Below are positions 36,106-45,022 of a stretch of 64,000 nucleotides of DNA, one piece after another; within the stretch, counting starts at the first letter, position 1, and the number at the start of each line of letters is the position of its first letter. Position numbers and translations under genes: made by a program. This stretch comes from Methanobacteriota archaeon (lineage in GTDB: Archaea > Halobacteriota > Methanosarcinia > Methanosarcinales > Methanosarcinaceae). The stretch covers positions 77,078-141,077 of the forward strand of contig JAEWQJ010000038.1 in assembly GCA_023399215.1 (NCBI GenBank). Direction: 5' to 3'. The notes below the pieces were generated by a model, which saw only the letters and a list, made by a program, of their open reading frames with translations, did no database searches and was not told where the DNA came from.

Positions 36106-36813
36106 TCATGAAAAGTTTATTCCAAGATCTTTAAGTCCATTGAGTCTTCCAAGGTTGATCAGTAATGGTGTAAGTGATTCCATAGTATTTGCCTGTTTAA
36201 GAGGGCCTCCATCCAGAGGCTTCAGGCATCCCATATGCTCTGTAAGCTTAATGACCAGCTTCTTTGCTTCTTCATCATCACCGCACACTAATGCATGGTA
36301 TACAGCCTTGCACTTAGCAATGTCCTTTAATTTTCCTGCTGAAATATTGTGGAAAGCTGCAACAACTTTTGTTGAAGCTGGAACATTTTTCTGAATTGCG
36401 AGAGCAGCTGAACCTTCTACTGGAGGTTTGTATACAAGCAAGTCTCCTTCCTTTACCATAGGAACTACAGGAGTAATGAGAATCTTGTTTTCAATAGCTT
36501 CACGAATCTCATGCAGCAAAGGTATAACATTGTCAAAACGAAGAGTAACTATTATTATTTCGGCTGCCTTCGCAGCTTCAAGGTTATTGTTTCCTGTAAT
36601 AGTTATTTCTGAGGTATCAAACCCGCAATTCTCAAGTTCGGCTAAATCTTTTTTTACAGCTTCATCGGCAGAGTCCTTGGATCTTGACCCTATAATTATC
36701 TCGTTCTTTACGCCTTCAGCCATAAGGTTTTGAAGGGCTAGTCTGAGAACCATACCTTCCCCTATATTGCCAGTTCCTCCTAAGACCGCTATTTTTAATT
36801 TTTCAGAACTCAA
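36106..36813 (-). CDS. npdG: F420H2:NADP oxidoreductase (NADPH-dependent F420 reductase)
   Basis: A 235-residue Rossmann enzyme that exchanges hydride between F420H2 and NADP. The N-terminal GGTGNIGEGMVLRLA binds NADP. The SRSKDSADEA segment, TPVVPMV and AAFHNISAGKL follow, and the C-terminal half forms the F420 pocket. The start is TTG, with GGAGG about 10 bases upstream; no ATG fits the conserved N-terminus. Confidence 0.92.
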   Translation of the reverse strand: MSSEKLKIAVLGGTGNIGEGMVLRLALQNLMAEGVKNEIIIGSRSKDSADEAVKKDLAELENCGFDTSEITITGNNNLEAAKAAEIIIVTLRFDNVIPLLHEIREAIENKILITPVVPMVKEGDLLVYKPPVEGSAALAIQKNVPASTKVVAAFHNISAGKLKDIAKCKAVYHALVCGDDEEAKKLVIKLTEHMGCLKPLDGGPLKQANTMESLTPLLINLGRLNGLKDLGINFS

Positions 36814-37114
36814 TTTGAAAAAACCTCCAGTTTGCTATATATTCCATAAAATATGTCAGAAAGTAATGCACCTTCTACCTTTATTAATTAAATTAAGATC
36901 GCTAATTAAATTAGAATATTATGTATAGCGACTCCAAATTTCTATAATTACTTTCATTAATCTGAATATTTATCTAGGACTATAAAACTAAACTCTTTTA
37001 TTAATTTCGCTTTTCTCATTTAGCATTCTTTTAATTATTCAACACTATAAACACACTTTGAACAGACATTAAAAAGATTTAGGAATATACATCGCTTATA
37101 TTTTGCTTGAATTT
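36814..37114. other. AT-rich spacer
   Basis: About 300 bases between npdG and the DUF2284 gene. A TTATTAATTAAATTA-type stretch could supply the npdG TATA box. Nothing else was seen. Confidence 0.4.
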
Positions 37115-37654
37115 TCATTCAAGCAGTAAAACTCCAACACATATAGTTTTCTCAGGTTTGCAGAAATCAAGTACAAGTCCTGCCTTTTCCATTGCCTTCT
37201 GGAGGTTTATTCCTACAGCCTCAGGTGCAAAACGCCTCAATTCCGGCTTTATGCATTTTTCAAGATTACAGATTTCGCATTCGTTGCATGAGCCAGGTCT
37301 AAGGAGATGCGCAAAAGTAAAGCCTTCTCTGAAAGCTTCATGTTCAAGCTCTAACATTTTATGGAAGGAGTCCTTACGAATTTTTCCCCAGGCCTCAAGG
37401 ATATCCGACACCTGTGAAGTATCGCGTTCATCGATAAGTAGAAGCGCACTGTTGTATTCTCCGATTATTTTTCTGAATTCATCAACCGATATAACATTAG
37501 GTGGACAGCTCAGTCTCTTTCCATAACCTCCGCAACCGTAAGCGCATTTCAGAGCAATCCTATTTTCAACCGGAATGTCTTCTGCATCCACAAGGTAAGC
37601 CTTGAGCCTTAACTCCGAAGCCTTTTTAATAAGATCTTCAAATTTTCCTAACAT
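37115..37654 (-). CDS. DUF2284 metal-binding protein
   Basis: A 179-residue protein with cysteines in ALKCAYGCGGYGKRLSCPPN near residue 36 and SCNECEICNLEKCIKPE near 120. This is the DUF2284 pattern, predicted to bind an Fe-S cluster or other metal. ATG 37654 (MLGKFEDLIKK) is preferred over an upstream in-frame ATG at 37678, which has no ribosome site. The function is unknown. Confidence 0.85.
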   Translation of the reverse strand: MLGKFEDLIKKASELRLKAYLVDAEDIPVENRIALKCAYGCGGYGKRLSCPPNVISVDEFRKIIGEYNSALLLIDERDTSQVSDILEAWGKIRKDSFHKMLELEHEAFREGFTFAHLLRPGSCNECEICNLEKCIKPELRRFAPEAVGINLQKAMEKAGLVLDFCKPEKTICVGVLLLE

Positions 37655-38033
37655 GGTAGCCTCTTTTAAAAAACCCATTTTGTTTTTCTGTCTAATTTCT
37701 TCTTAATTTGTGTCCTGTCCAATTATGTTTTTACTGTGAGATTTGTATCATTTCCAATTATGTTTTTACTTTAAGAAATGAATAGAAATCTTACTAACCC
37801 AAAAAGGAACAAGCCCAAAAATTAACGAGCCTTAAAGTTATTTTTTATCTTTTAAGAAATCACTGCAAGAGATATATTTTTAAAAAAATCACTGAGAGAA
37901 ATATAGTTTTGTTATGAAAAACAAAAATTATTACATATATTTACTATCTATATTTGCTCATAAATTCTTACCATATTCACTACTGTAATTGATATCTCTT
38001 AATTGATAACAGATAATTAGTAAAGGAATCTAC
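37655..38033. other. Divergent spacer with an 18-bp direct repeat
   Basis: TCCAATTATGTTTTTACT occurs twice, near 37719 and 37755. The rest is AT-rich, with TATA-like sequences for the M24 gene. No gene was seen. Confidence 0.4.
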
Positions 38034-39227
38034 ATGATTAAAAAAGTACCTTTAACCGAATTGAAAAACCGGATGAGAAATTTTAGAAAACGGATGGATA
38101 TCTCAAATCCCCAATGGGAGATAGCTGTTATCTTCAGCAAAATCAATCTTTATTATTTTACGGGTACGATGCAGGATGGAATGCTGATTATCCCGAATCA
38201 CGGAGAAGCAACTTTTTGGGTACGCCGCAGCTACGAAAGAGCCCTGGATGAATCTTTATTTCCAGATATAAAACCTATGAACAGTTTTCGTGATGCTGCA
38301 AAGAGTATAAGTGGGCTTCCGAACACGGTATACCTTGAAACAGAAGTTGTTCCTCTGGCTTTGTACCAGAGATTTCAAAAACACTTCCCTTTTAAGAATG
38401 TCAAATCTGCTGACTCTCAAATTTGCGCTGTAAGAGCAGTAAAAAGCGAATATGAACTCTCGCTAACAAGAAAAGCTGGCAGGATTCATCAGCATGTGCT
38501 GGAAGATCTTGTACCTGAAATGTTGCAGGAAGGAATGAGTGAAGTAGACCTGTCAACCGAACTATATTCAGTCATGGTTGAAGAAGGCCATCACGGATTA
38601 TGTCGTTTTGGGATGTTCGATACCGAGATGGTCCTGGGAAATGTCTGTTTTGGTGAAAGCTCGATTTATCCTTCTTACTTTAACGGACCTGGTGGAATGT
38701 GCGGAATGAGTCCTGCGGTTCCCCTGATAGGAAGCCATGAGAGAAAGCTGAAAAAAGGAGATCTGGTATTCATTGATATTGGATGTGGGATTGAAGGTTA
38801 TAACACGGATAAAACGACCACATACATGTTTGGTTCTTCGCTTCCACAATATGCCATAGATGCCCATAATAAATGTGTGGAGATACAGAACGAAGCTGCT
38901 TCAATGTTAGAACCAGGTGCTATTCCCTCGGAAATCTACAATACCATAATGAACAATCTAGAGTCGGAGTTTCTACAGAATTTTATGGGTTTTGGCAACC
39001 GTAAAGTAAGATTCCTCGGACACGGAGTCGGACTGCTAATCGATGAGCTGCCTGTAATTGCAGAAGGCTTTGATGAACCCCTTCAGGAAGGAATGGTATT
39101 TGCTCTCGAACCTAAAAAAGGAATAGAAAACATTGGAATGGTAGGAATTGAAAATACTTTCATAGTAACTGCTAAAGGCGGAGAGTGTATTACAGGAGAT
39201 AATCCGGGATTGATTCAAGTATTTTAA
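38034..39227 (+). CDS. M24 family metallopeptidase (Xaa-Pro aminopeptidase-like)
   Basis: A 397-residue protein with an N-terminal creatinase-like domain (residues 1-140) and a C-terminal pita-bread domain. Metal ligands appear in FIDIGCGIEGYNTDKT, FLGHGVGLLIDELP, FALEPKK and GIENTFIV. It probably removes N-terminal residues before proline, but the true substrate is unknown. It is monocistronic. Confidence 0.9.
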   Translation: MIKKVPLTELKNRMRNFRKRMDISNPQWEIAVIFSKINLYYFTGTMQDGMLIIPNHGEATFWVRRSYERALDESLFPDIKPMNSFRDAAKSISGLPNTVYLETEVVPLALYQRFQKHFPFKNVKSADSQICAVRAVKSEYELSLTRKAGRIHQHVLEDLVPEMLQEGMSEVDLSTELYSVMVEEGHHGLCRFGMFDTEMVLGNVCFGESSIYPSYFNGPGGMCGMSPAVPLIGSHERKLKKGDLVFIDIGCGIEGYNTDKTTTYMFGSSLPQYAIDAHNKCVEIQNEAASMLEPGAIPSEIYNTIMNNLESEFLQNFMGFGNRKVRFLGHGVGLLIDELPVIAEGFDEPLQEGMVFALEPKKGIENIGMVGIENTFIVTAKGGECITGDNPGLIQVF

Positions 39228-39535
39228 TTGCGAATCAAACATCCAGGGAATCAAGCATCTAGAAGGTTTCTTACTAACAGGTGATTATATTTCCAGATGC
39301 CTGAAAACGGCATTTTTTCTTTCCGAAAAATACTTTCCTTAACCTGGAAGCATTTTTCAATCCATAGGTTAGAAAGTGCCACCCACCAGCTTGCCTGACG
39401 GCGCTTGCGGAAGCTTATCCCGAAGAGGCAATAGTCCAACAGTTCGTTGGACAATTACCTCGGGAACTGGCTAAACAAGGCTGATATGTCCATTTTTCCT
39501 GATTTGATCGATAACTGCAAAATCAAATTTCATTT
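39228..39535. other. Gap with a perfect hairpin
   Basis: A 7-bp stem GTCCAAC/GTTGGAC with a 5-base loop lies at 39434-39452, between two converging genes. A plus-strand frame near 39400-39470 reads as a short peptide-like stretch but has no start. No gene was supported. Confidence 0.4.
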
Positions 39536-40339
39536 TTATGAACTCTGCCTGCCTTTACAATACCAAAAAAACCTCTCTCCCCATTCAATGGCCTTCGAGT
39601 CAGAACTGAATAATCCTGTACTGATGTCGTATTCAACGTTTCCGTTTTTGTACAGGCTCAGAGAAAGGTGTTTATCCGTAACAATGAGCCCCACTTTGAT
39701 ATCTTGATCCATGACAATTAATTTGAAGTTTTCATAATCTTTCAGTGCTTCTACTTTTTCCAAGTAAGGTGATTGATTCAATTCTTCTGCAACATGAAGA
39801 GAAATTATAAGCTCAACAGGGATTCCTTCTTTCACTCTTTCAAAGATTGAATCAGCATATCCGCTGGTCACTACGGACGATATGCCATATATATGATCTG
39901 CTTCTTTAATTATTTTTAACTGGTTGTTATAGACATTAAGGATCTTCATACCTTTATCTTTGAGGACTTCAGACTCGTAAAGACATCCGATTTCTTTTAA
40001 CAGAGGACCGGGAATTCCTTCAAGGTAATGTCTCAACCAGAAATGCTTAAATTTATTAATTGTCCAAAATGTTATAAAAGAGTCAGCTACTTCTAAAGCT
40101 ACAACTTTTCCTGCTGGCGTCAGGAAATACTCACGTCCTTTCATTTCTATTAGACGATCTGCTTCGAGTTTCCTGAGCTTTGGAATTATAACCTGAGAAG
40201 TGCTTCCGGTAATTTCACGCAGCTGAGAAAGCTTTCTGCTGCCTTCATTTAATGACAGAAGTATCTCTGTTAGAAGTCTTGACCTGTATATTGCCTGAAT
40301 GCCATCGCTCATCTCTTTATAAATTTCGAAGCTGTTCAT
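39536..40339 (-). CDS. Winged-helix transcriptional regulator with FilR1 domain
   Basis: A 267-residue regulator. The N-terminal winged helix (RSRLLTEILLSLNEG, SQVIIPKLRKLEADRLIEMKG) is followed by a C-terminal FilR1/DUF1724 sensor domain (residues about 120-260). In Methanosarcina such proteins include the Msr regulators of methyltransferase genes, but no such target lies nearby. ATG 40339 (MNSFEIYKEMSDGIQ) is preferred over an ATG five codons upstream. Confidence 0.85.
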   Translation of the reverse strand: MNSFEIYKEMSDGIQAIYRSRLLTEILLSLNEGSRKLSQLREITGSTSQVIIPKLRKLEADRLIEMKGREYFLTPAGKVVALEVADSFITFWTINKFKHFWLRHYLEGIPGPLLKEIGCLYESEVLKDKGMKILNVYNNQLKIIKEADHIYGISSVVTSGYADSIFERVKEGIPVELIISLHVAEELNQSPYLEKVEALKDYENFKLIVMDQDIKVGLIVTDKHLSLSLYKNGNVEYDISTGLFSSDSKAIEWGERFFWYCKGRQSS

Positions 40340-40644
40340 TTCCTGTCGCCACATCTACAGATTTTTTCCCTACTTTCTTATTAAATTGTTTTGACATAAT
40401 ATATCCTTTTCTTTTGTTGAGGCATGTTTGTTGCTACCTTTTTATTAATTTTATAACAAAGTGAAGGGGAAGAATATGCAGATTATTTGCTAAAAGTAGA
40501 TCGAATTTCAAACGTCGATTAAAGCTCTGAAATCTCGTCATTTTCGATGAGAAAGAGGTGCGACTTAATGAATGTTAATCAGGCTGATGAAATATTCATC
40601 GACGTAACAAATGTATAGGAGAAAATTAAGAGAAATTTTTGAAT
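40340..40644. other. AT-rich gap upstream of leader element A
   Basis: No gene seen. It contains the promoter side of the winged-helix gene and, towards 40610, GGAGAAAATTAAGAG just before the first hairpin of element A. Confidence 0.35.
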
Positions 40645-40753
40645 GTGAAGTTCAAACAAACCTTCCAGAGCATATTTGAACTTCACATGCCCTGAGGCAA
40701 GGAAATGATAGCTTAAGAATATTTAAGGCTTGCTTGATCCTGCCTCCTGGGTA
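40645..40753 (+). promoter_or_regulatory. Two-hairpin leader element, copy A
   Basis: The first stem is a perfect 12-bp pair GTGAAGTTCAAA (40645-40656) with TTTGAACTTCAC (40675-40686). The second pairs GAGGCA (40694-40699) plus GGA (40701-40703) with TCC and TGCCTC (40738-40746). About 20 bases later a GAGGT ribosome site and an ATG (40774) follow. The same layout recurs at 44208, 46485 and 47825. Confidence 0.65.
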
Positions 40754-40773
40754 AAAATACACGAGGTAAAGGC

Positions 40774-41395
40774 ATGAGAACAAGAAAAGTCGAAGAATGA
40801 AATAGACGAGAATTTGAAAAAGTGGCAAAAAAGTGATGAGCTTACTAAATCTATAGAACATGCAGCAACTATTAAGGGAATTAATATTAATATGCCAGTC
40901 ACTGAAGAAGATATCAAAAAACTTAGTGACGACACAACAATAGTGGGAAGAAGTACAAGTTATTATCTCGATACTACTTTATATGGGCAAGAAAATGATC
41001 ATTACTGTGCTCCAGCATGTGGCCAAATGATTGCTGATTATTATGATGTATTTCATACTCAAGATTATATATATCAAAAGATGGGCCCAGGTTATACTAC
41101 TGGCGGGAATGTCATTAATAATAATCAGTTAAATTACTATAAACCATCCAATGGATTAAATAAACCTAATTCAGCATATGTTACAGTCTTTACGTTTAGT
41201 CAAGCGGTTTCTGAAATTAATAATAATAGACCCTTCGTAAGTATAAGAGATAGTCACTCTAGAGTTTGTAGTGGATACTTAAGTAATTACCCGGAATATT
41301 TATTGGCAATCGACGATCCATTACCTGAGGATTATGGTTATTCTTATATGGAAACGTTTGGTTCAGAAGATTACCGTGTATATGTGAGGAGTTAA
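40774..41395 (+). pseudogene. C39-like (papain-like) cysteine peptidase, N-terminally truncated and frameshifted
   Basis: The coding part shows YGQENDHYCAPACGQMIADYY, the C39/papain-like catalytic Cys region, and later a conserved SVRDSHSRVC-like stretch (SIRDSHSRVCSGYL) with the probable catalytic His. ATG 40774 has a GAGGT site but its frame ends after 8 codons. The peptidase frame is open from 40778, so one extra base near the start explains it. The signal peptide and pro-region usual in secreted homologues are missing. If translated from TTG 40814 it would be a 193-residue cytoplasmic stub. Confidence 0.6.
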
Positions 41396-41412
41396 AAACT
41401 CCTCGTTTTTTT
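41386..41412 (+). terminator. Intrinsic-type terminator
   Basis: GAGGAGTT pairs with AACTCCTC across a 3-base loop and is followed by seven T residues. It overlaps the stop of the C39-like gene and separates it from the UPF0228 gene. Confidence 0.75.
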
Positions 41413-41425
41413 AGAAGGTGGTAAT

Positions 41426-42442
41426 TTGAGTAAAATCAGTAAAGTAATTGCTGTTTTTAGCAGTGTTCTAGCTCTTATAATACTCGGGGGGTTGTTTACA
41501 AGTGCACCAGTTGACACAAAGGCACCAGTTGATACGAAAATGTCAGTTCAAGAAAAACAAGTAGCTGGCTTTTTTATTGAATTTGAAGAGGGGACTACTG
41601 AGCCTGAAGTTAAAGCCATTCTTGAAAACTGCAACATGACTATAAACACCATAGATTACAATTCTGATATTATGCCAAGTAGGTACTACATGATATTAGA
41701 TAGAGATAAAACAATAAATATAGAGGAATTGGTAGATGATATAAACTTGACTGGCCCTGTAAGAAAAGGAAGTAATTATATATTAACGGTAACGGAACAA
41801 GCTATTCAGGATAAAAATTTCCTCGCAATACTGGAAAAAAACAATCTTCCAATGAAAAAATCCGTATATTGTTATATTGGTTTAGAAGATGAATCTAAGA
41901 ATGGTGGTATTCCAGAGAAAGATGCATTCCAAATTGCAAATGAGCTTGAAAGAAATGAAAAGGTGCTGACCGCATCTCCAGATACGAAGGTATATCATTT
42001 ATTAATTGAATTTGAAGATGGAACCACCGAGCCTGAAGTTAAAGCCATTCTTGAAAAATACAACATGACTATGAACACCATAGAATATAATTCTGACCTT
42101 CAGCCAGAAAGGTACTACCTAAAGGTAGACGCAGATAAAAGAATGGGCGTAAGAGATGAATTGAGAAAAGATGAAAATTGGACTGATCATATATATTTTA
42201 ACCATGATATCAAAAAAGGAAATAGTTATATAATTACGGTAACTGAACAAGCTATTCAGGATGAAAATTTCCTTGCAATACTGGAGAAAGATAATCTTCA
42301 AGTGAAAAACTCCGTCCTATGTTGTATTACTCTTGGGGATGGAGCTAAGAATTGGATTTGGGAGAGCGATGAAAGAAAAATAGAAAACGAGCTTAAAATG
42401 AATGAGAAGGTATTGACTGTAGTATTTTCCGGCAGTACCTAA
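41426..42442 (+). CDS. UPF0228 family protein with duplicated domain
   Basis: A 338-residue exported protein. Residues 5-27 form a signal or anchor helix, then APVDTK is repeated twice. Two copies of the UPF0228 domain follow, about residues 45-185 and 187-337. Each has IEFE(E/D)GTTEPEVKAILE, then YNSD, ITVTEQAIQD, FLAILEK and NEKVLT. Known members have one copy. The start is TTG, preceded by GGTGG at 4 bases. The family is known only from Methanosarcina and its function is not established. Confidence 0.85.
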   Translation: MSKISKVIAVFSSVLALIILGGLFTSAPVDTKAPVDTKMSVQEKQVAGFFIEFEEGTTEPEVKAILENCNMTINTIDYNSDIMPSRYYMILDRDKTINIEELVDDINLTGPVRKGSNYILTVTEQAIQDKNFLAILEKNNLPMKKSVYCYIGLEDESKNGGIPEKDAFQIANELERNEKVLTASPDTKVYHLLIEFEDGTTEPEVKAILEKYNMTMNTIEYNSDLQPERYYLKVDADKRMGVRDELRKDENWTDHIYFNHDIKKGNSYIITVTEQAIQDENFLAILEKDNLQVKNSVLCCITLGDGAKNWIWESDERKIENELKMNEKVLTVVFSGST

Positions 42443-42783
42443 TAAGAGCCTATCCGAAAAATGTTATAAACTAATGCTTCTATTCTGATATATAGAAGAC
42501 ACATTTTAATACTACTGGAATAAACCTTTAACAAACGAACATGGTTTTAAAAATTAAAGCCTCGGTTTTGTGTATTTAAGGTTAAGCGTATATTTTGGCA
42601 TCAATAGAAATTTATGTGCCTAAAAAACCTGAATTCAAGTTGTAATACTTTATGATCTCAATTTTTTAATAGTATATTAGTAGCTGGTTGATATTCTGTC
42701 GTTTGAATAATTAAGTCTTGTATAAAGCTAATGTTTAATCAATTCATAGGAAACTGACATTGAGATAAATAGCTGTTCTAGGC
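42443..42783. other. Gap without a gene
   Basis: About 340 AT-rich bases between converging genes. AGAGCCTATCC near 42447 and TAGGCTCATATTTTGAGCC near 42772 are weakly inverse. Nothing else was seen. Confidence 0.35.
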
Positions 42784-43509
42784 TCATATTTTGAGCCATT
42801 TCAGCAACTCCGACTCCACATCCGGGTTTACAAAATATTTTGTAAACTTGCCTTCTACTTCGGAGGAAATAATACCATCTTCCCTTAATTTTTTTATATG
42901 CCAGTGAGTAGTGCTTTTGTCTAAATTCAGCTTTTCTGAGATTTCCTGATTCGTAATCTCAGGATTTTCCAGAATATTAAGTAGTATCTGTTTTCTTGTA
43001 CTACCTTTAAGATGTGAGATTATTGTTTTATCATTACTTGTGAAAACATTGGAATTTTGAAAGACTCTTATTAACTTTCCTTCCCTCGTTAAGATCAATT
43101 TATCTTCAGCTTTGAGTGTTTTGATCTGATATCTTATAGATCCCAGGCTAATTTTCAGGTTTCTTGAAATTTCGGATGGAGTACACCCAGGCTCATTCAG
43201 CACATAATTAATAATTCTCTTTTTGTTGACATTTTTACTTAGGCTCCTTATCTGACCAAGAATTATGGGAGCTAGCTTGAATAAGGAAAAGAAAGCGGCC
43301 AGATATCCCAATATATAAGCTATCTTGAATGACAATGGAAATTCCCAGAAGGTAAGAGTCCTGTCCGCCCCGCTCATGTCAACGGTATCACCCAATTTTT
43401 TGAGCTCCTCTTCAGGTGGGCAGGGACCAACGGTATATCCTCCGGTGTCTGCACTGGTTATACCTAGGGTACTCAGGAAAAGAATAAAAAGTAAACTCTT
43501 CTTCCACAT
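42784..43509 (-). CDS. Membrane-anchored double winged-helix regulator
   Basis: A 241-residue protein with a signal-like N-terminus (KKSLLFILFLSTLGIT), a short outer segment and one membrane helix near residues 62-84 (AYILGYLAAFFSLFKLAPIIL). Two winged-helix domains follow: CTPSEISRNLKISLGSIRYQIKTLK near 109 and TNQEISEKLNLDKSTTHWHIKKL near 190. It probably senses an outside signal and acts on DNA at the membrane; nearby genes for exported proteins are possible targets. Confidence 0.82.
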   Translation of the reverse strand: MWKKSLLFILFLSTLGITSADTGGYTVGPCPPEEELKKLGDTVDMSGADRTLTFWEFPLSFKIAYILGYLAAFFSLFKLAPIILGQIRSLSKNVNKKRIINYVLNEPGCTPSEISRNLKISLGSIRYQIKTLKAEDKLILTREGKLIRVFQNSNVFTSNDKTIISHLKGSTRKQILLNILENPEITNQEISEKLNLDKSTTHWHIKKLREDGIISSEVEGKFTKYFVNPDVESELLKWLKI

Positions 43510-43542
43510 AGTTAGCCATAATTTGATTAGCTTGTTTGTAAA

Positions 43543-44001
43543 TCAGATTGTGTAATCTTCTGTTCCAGTCACCCTGTATCCATATACTTCATACTTCCAG
43601 GTTCCCGTTTCAATTCCATTTGAGTTTTGAATATTCAGGCGAATTCTTCCGTTAACTGCTCCATCAGCATTATCATAGTAAGGACCTAGCACTGATCCAC
43701 TAGGAGTATATATTAAGCCGAAGAGAATCTGTCGAATCTCCCCAATTAAGATCAATAAACAGAAGGGTAAGACCACTACCTATATTTTTTCCATGCAAGT
43801 TTGTCTCTCCCTGACTGACGGAATCATAAACTGTCATAATACCTATACCTGTGTCAACGATACCAATTTCAGTATCATGTGAAGGTGTTACAATATAGTT
43901 GCTTGATGGTTCTCTTTCGTCTAAATTTTCAGCTGCTGTCGCTTTAGTGGCAGATAAAAAAGCAGGATTACCAATATAATAAATAACATCTTTCTTGACA
44001 T
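43543..44001 (-). pseudogene. Exported surface protein gene with two frameshifts
   Basis: ATG 44001 follows GGGGAG by 6 bases and opens a signal peptide MSRKMLFIILVILLF. One T missing from the T-run near 43950 shifts this to the frame that continues SATKATAAENLDERE and SNYIVTPSHDTEIGIVDTGIG. A second lesion, loss of TA in the TATATA run near 43708, breaks SLRLNIY from TPSGSVLGPYYDNADG. Repairing both gives a protein of about 150 residues. The beta-rich C-terminal end (GTWKYEVYGYRVTGTEDY) resembles pre-peptidase-type surface domains. Confidence 0.65.
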
Positions 44002-44207
44002 TTTCAACTCCCCTGTTAACACCTATCAAAAGAGCTTACTTAAATTTTATGGTAAAATTGTCCAATTATCTAGCAAATAACTCTATAAATCTTAAAAAAA
44101 AATTAAATTTAGATTTAATTTATACTTTCAGTTGGATGATTTGGTCACAAATTAATTATAAGAGTAAGTTCCTAGAAAAATATGAACATTAGAAATAATG
44201 TTTGGTA

Positions 44208-44310
44208 GAGCTCAAATTCTATCTGGAAGGTTTATTCGAACTCCGCATTGCCTGGAGGCATGATTAGTGTTAGCTTTGCGGATATTTCAGGCTTGCTTGA
44301 TCCTGTCTCT
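44208..44310 (+). promoter_or_regulatory. Two-hairpin leader element, copy B
   Basis: The first stem pairs GAGCTCAAAT (44208-44217) with ATTCGAACTC (44234-44243). The second pairs GGAGGCA (44254-44260) with TGTCTCT (44304-44310) using two G-U pairs, plus GAT with ATC. A start at 44327/44336 follows. The 100 bases upstream match those before copy D, including TTTCAGTTGGATGA and ATTATAAGA. Confidence 0.65.
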
Positions 44311-44335
44311 GGAGTAAAGAAAAGAAGTGCATAAT

Positions 44336-44779
44336 ATGTGTGAAAAGCAAAAAAGTGAACTCTTAGAGCCAGAAGTTGTTTTATCAGATACACTTATAAA
44401 TAGTTGCACTAGAGAATATCTAGATGGTACTGGAGACATATATATAAAGTTTACTTCCAAATTATACCAACGTTCTAATGGAAGTCGATACATAAATGTA
44501 TCATGGTTTGTAAGTGGCTGTCAAACAACTTCTAAAGAATTTCCATTTCCTGCCCCTTGTGAGATGAAAATAACAATTTGGATAAGTGAACCAATTAATT
44601 TGCCTGCAATTGTTCACCAGGTTCCAAACTCATGTACAGCTTCTGGGGCAGAGACGATCGATGTACCAGGCAATGGGAATTACAGGACAAACGTGAAATT
44701 GGAAGCAAAATGTTACGCATACCTGCCTGTAAAGACTTTAATCGCAATTAGAGAGGGCTCCTGCAATTGTTTTATTTAA
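44336..44779 (+). CDS. Hypothetical cysteine-containing protein behind leader B
   Basis: A 147-residue protein, not recognised. It contains eight cysteines, including a C-terminal EGSCNCFI, and a beta-rich centre (SRYINVSWFVSGCQ, MKITIWISEP, VPGNGNYRTNVKLEAKC). The composition suits a secreted disulfide protein, yet there is no signal peptide, so the 5' end may have been lost as in the C39-like gene that follows copy A. ATG 44336 is preferred; GTG 44327 is in frame. Confidence 0.55.
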   Translation: MCEKQKSELLEPEVVLSDTLINSCTREYLDGTGDIYIKFTSKLYQRSNGSRYINVSWFVSGCQTTSKEFPFPAPCEMKITIWISEPINLPAIVHQVPNSCTASGAETIDVPGNGNYRTNVKLEAKCYAYLPVKTLIAIREGSCNCFI

Positions 44780-45022
44780 ACTCAATTTTTGAAAGTTGAT
44801 GTGTTGAAAAGGCAGCGTTGAGAATCTATTGTGAATTTACACTCCTTCAGATTGGTATTTGGGATTATCTAAGCTATAATATATCAATTTCAGGTTAAAA
44901 GGTTAGATTCAAAACCTGGATGGGTGTAAATCTAAATTTATACCTATTATTTAAAAATAAGCTGTGTGGGATGTCCTAGAAGATATAATTAATACAAAAT
45001 GTCTCTAAATTGGGGTAAATAA

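Noticed and set aside
39251..39470. Short frames in the gap after the M24 gene, one faintly like DUF1016
   Set aside because: No start codon, no sustained motif series, and only a short peptide stretch looks suggestive.
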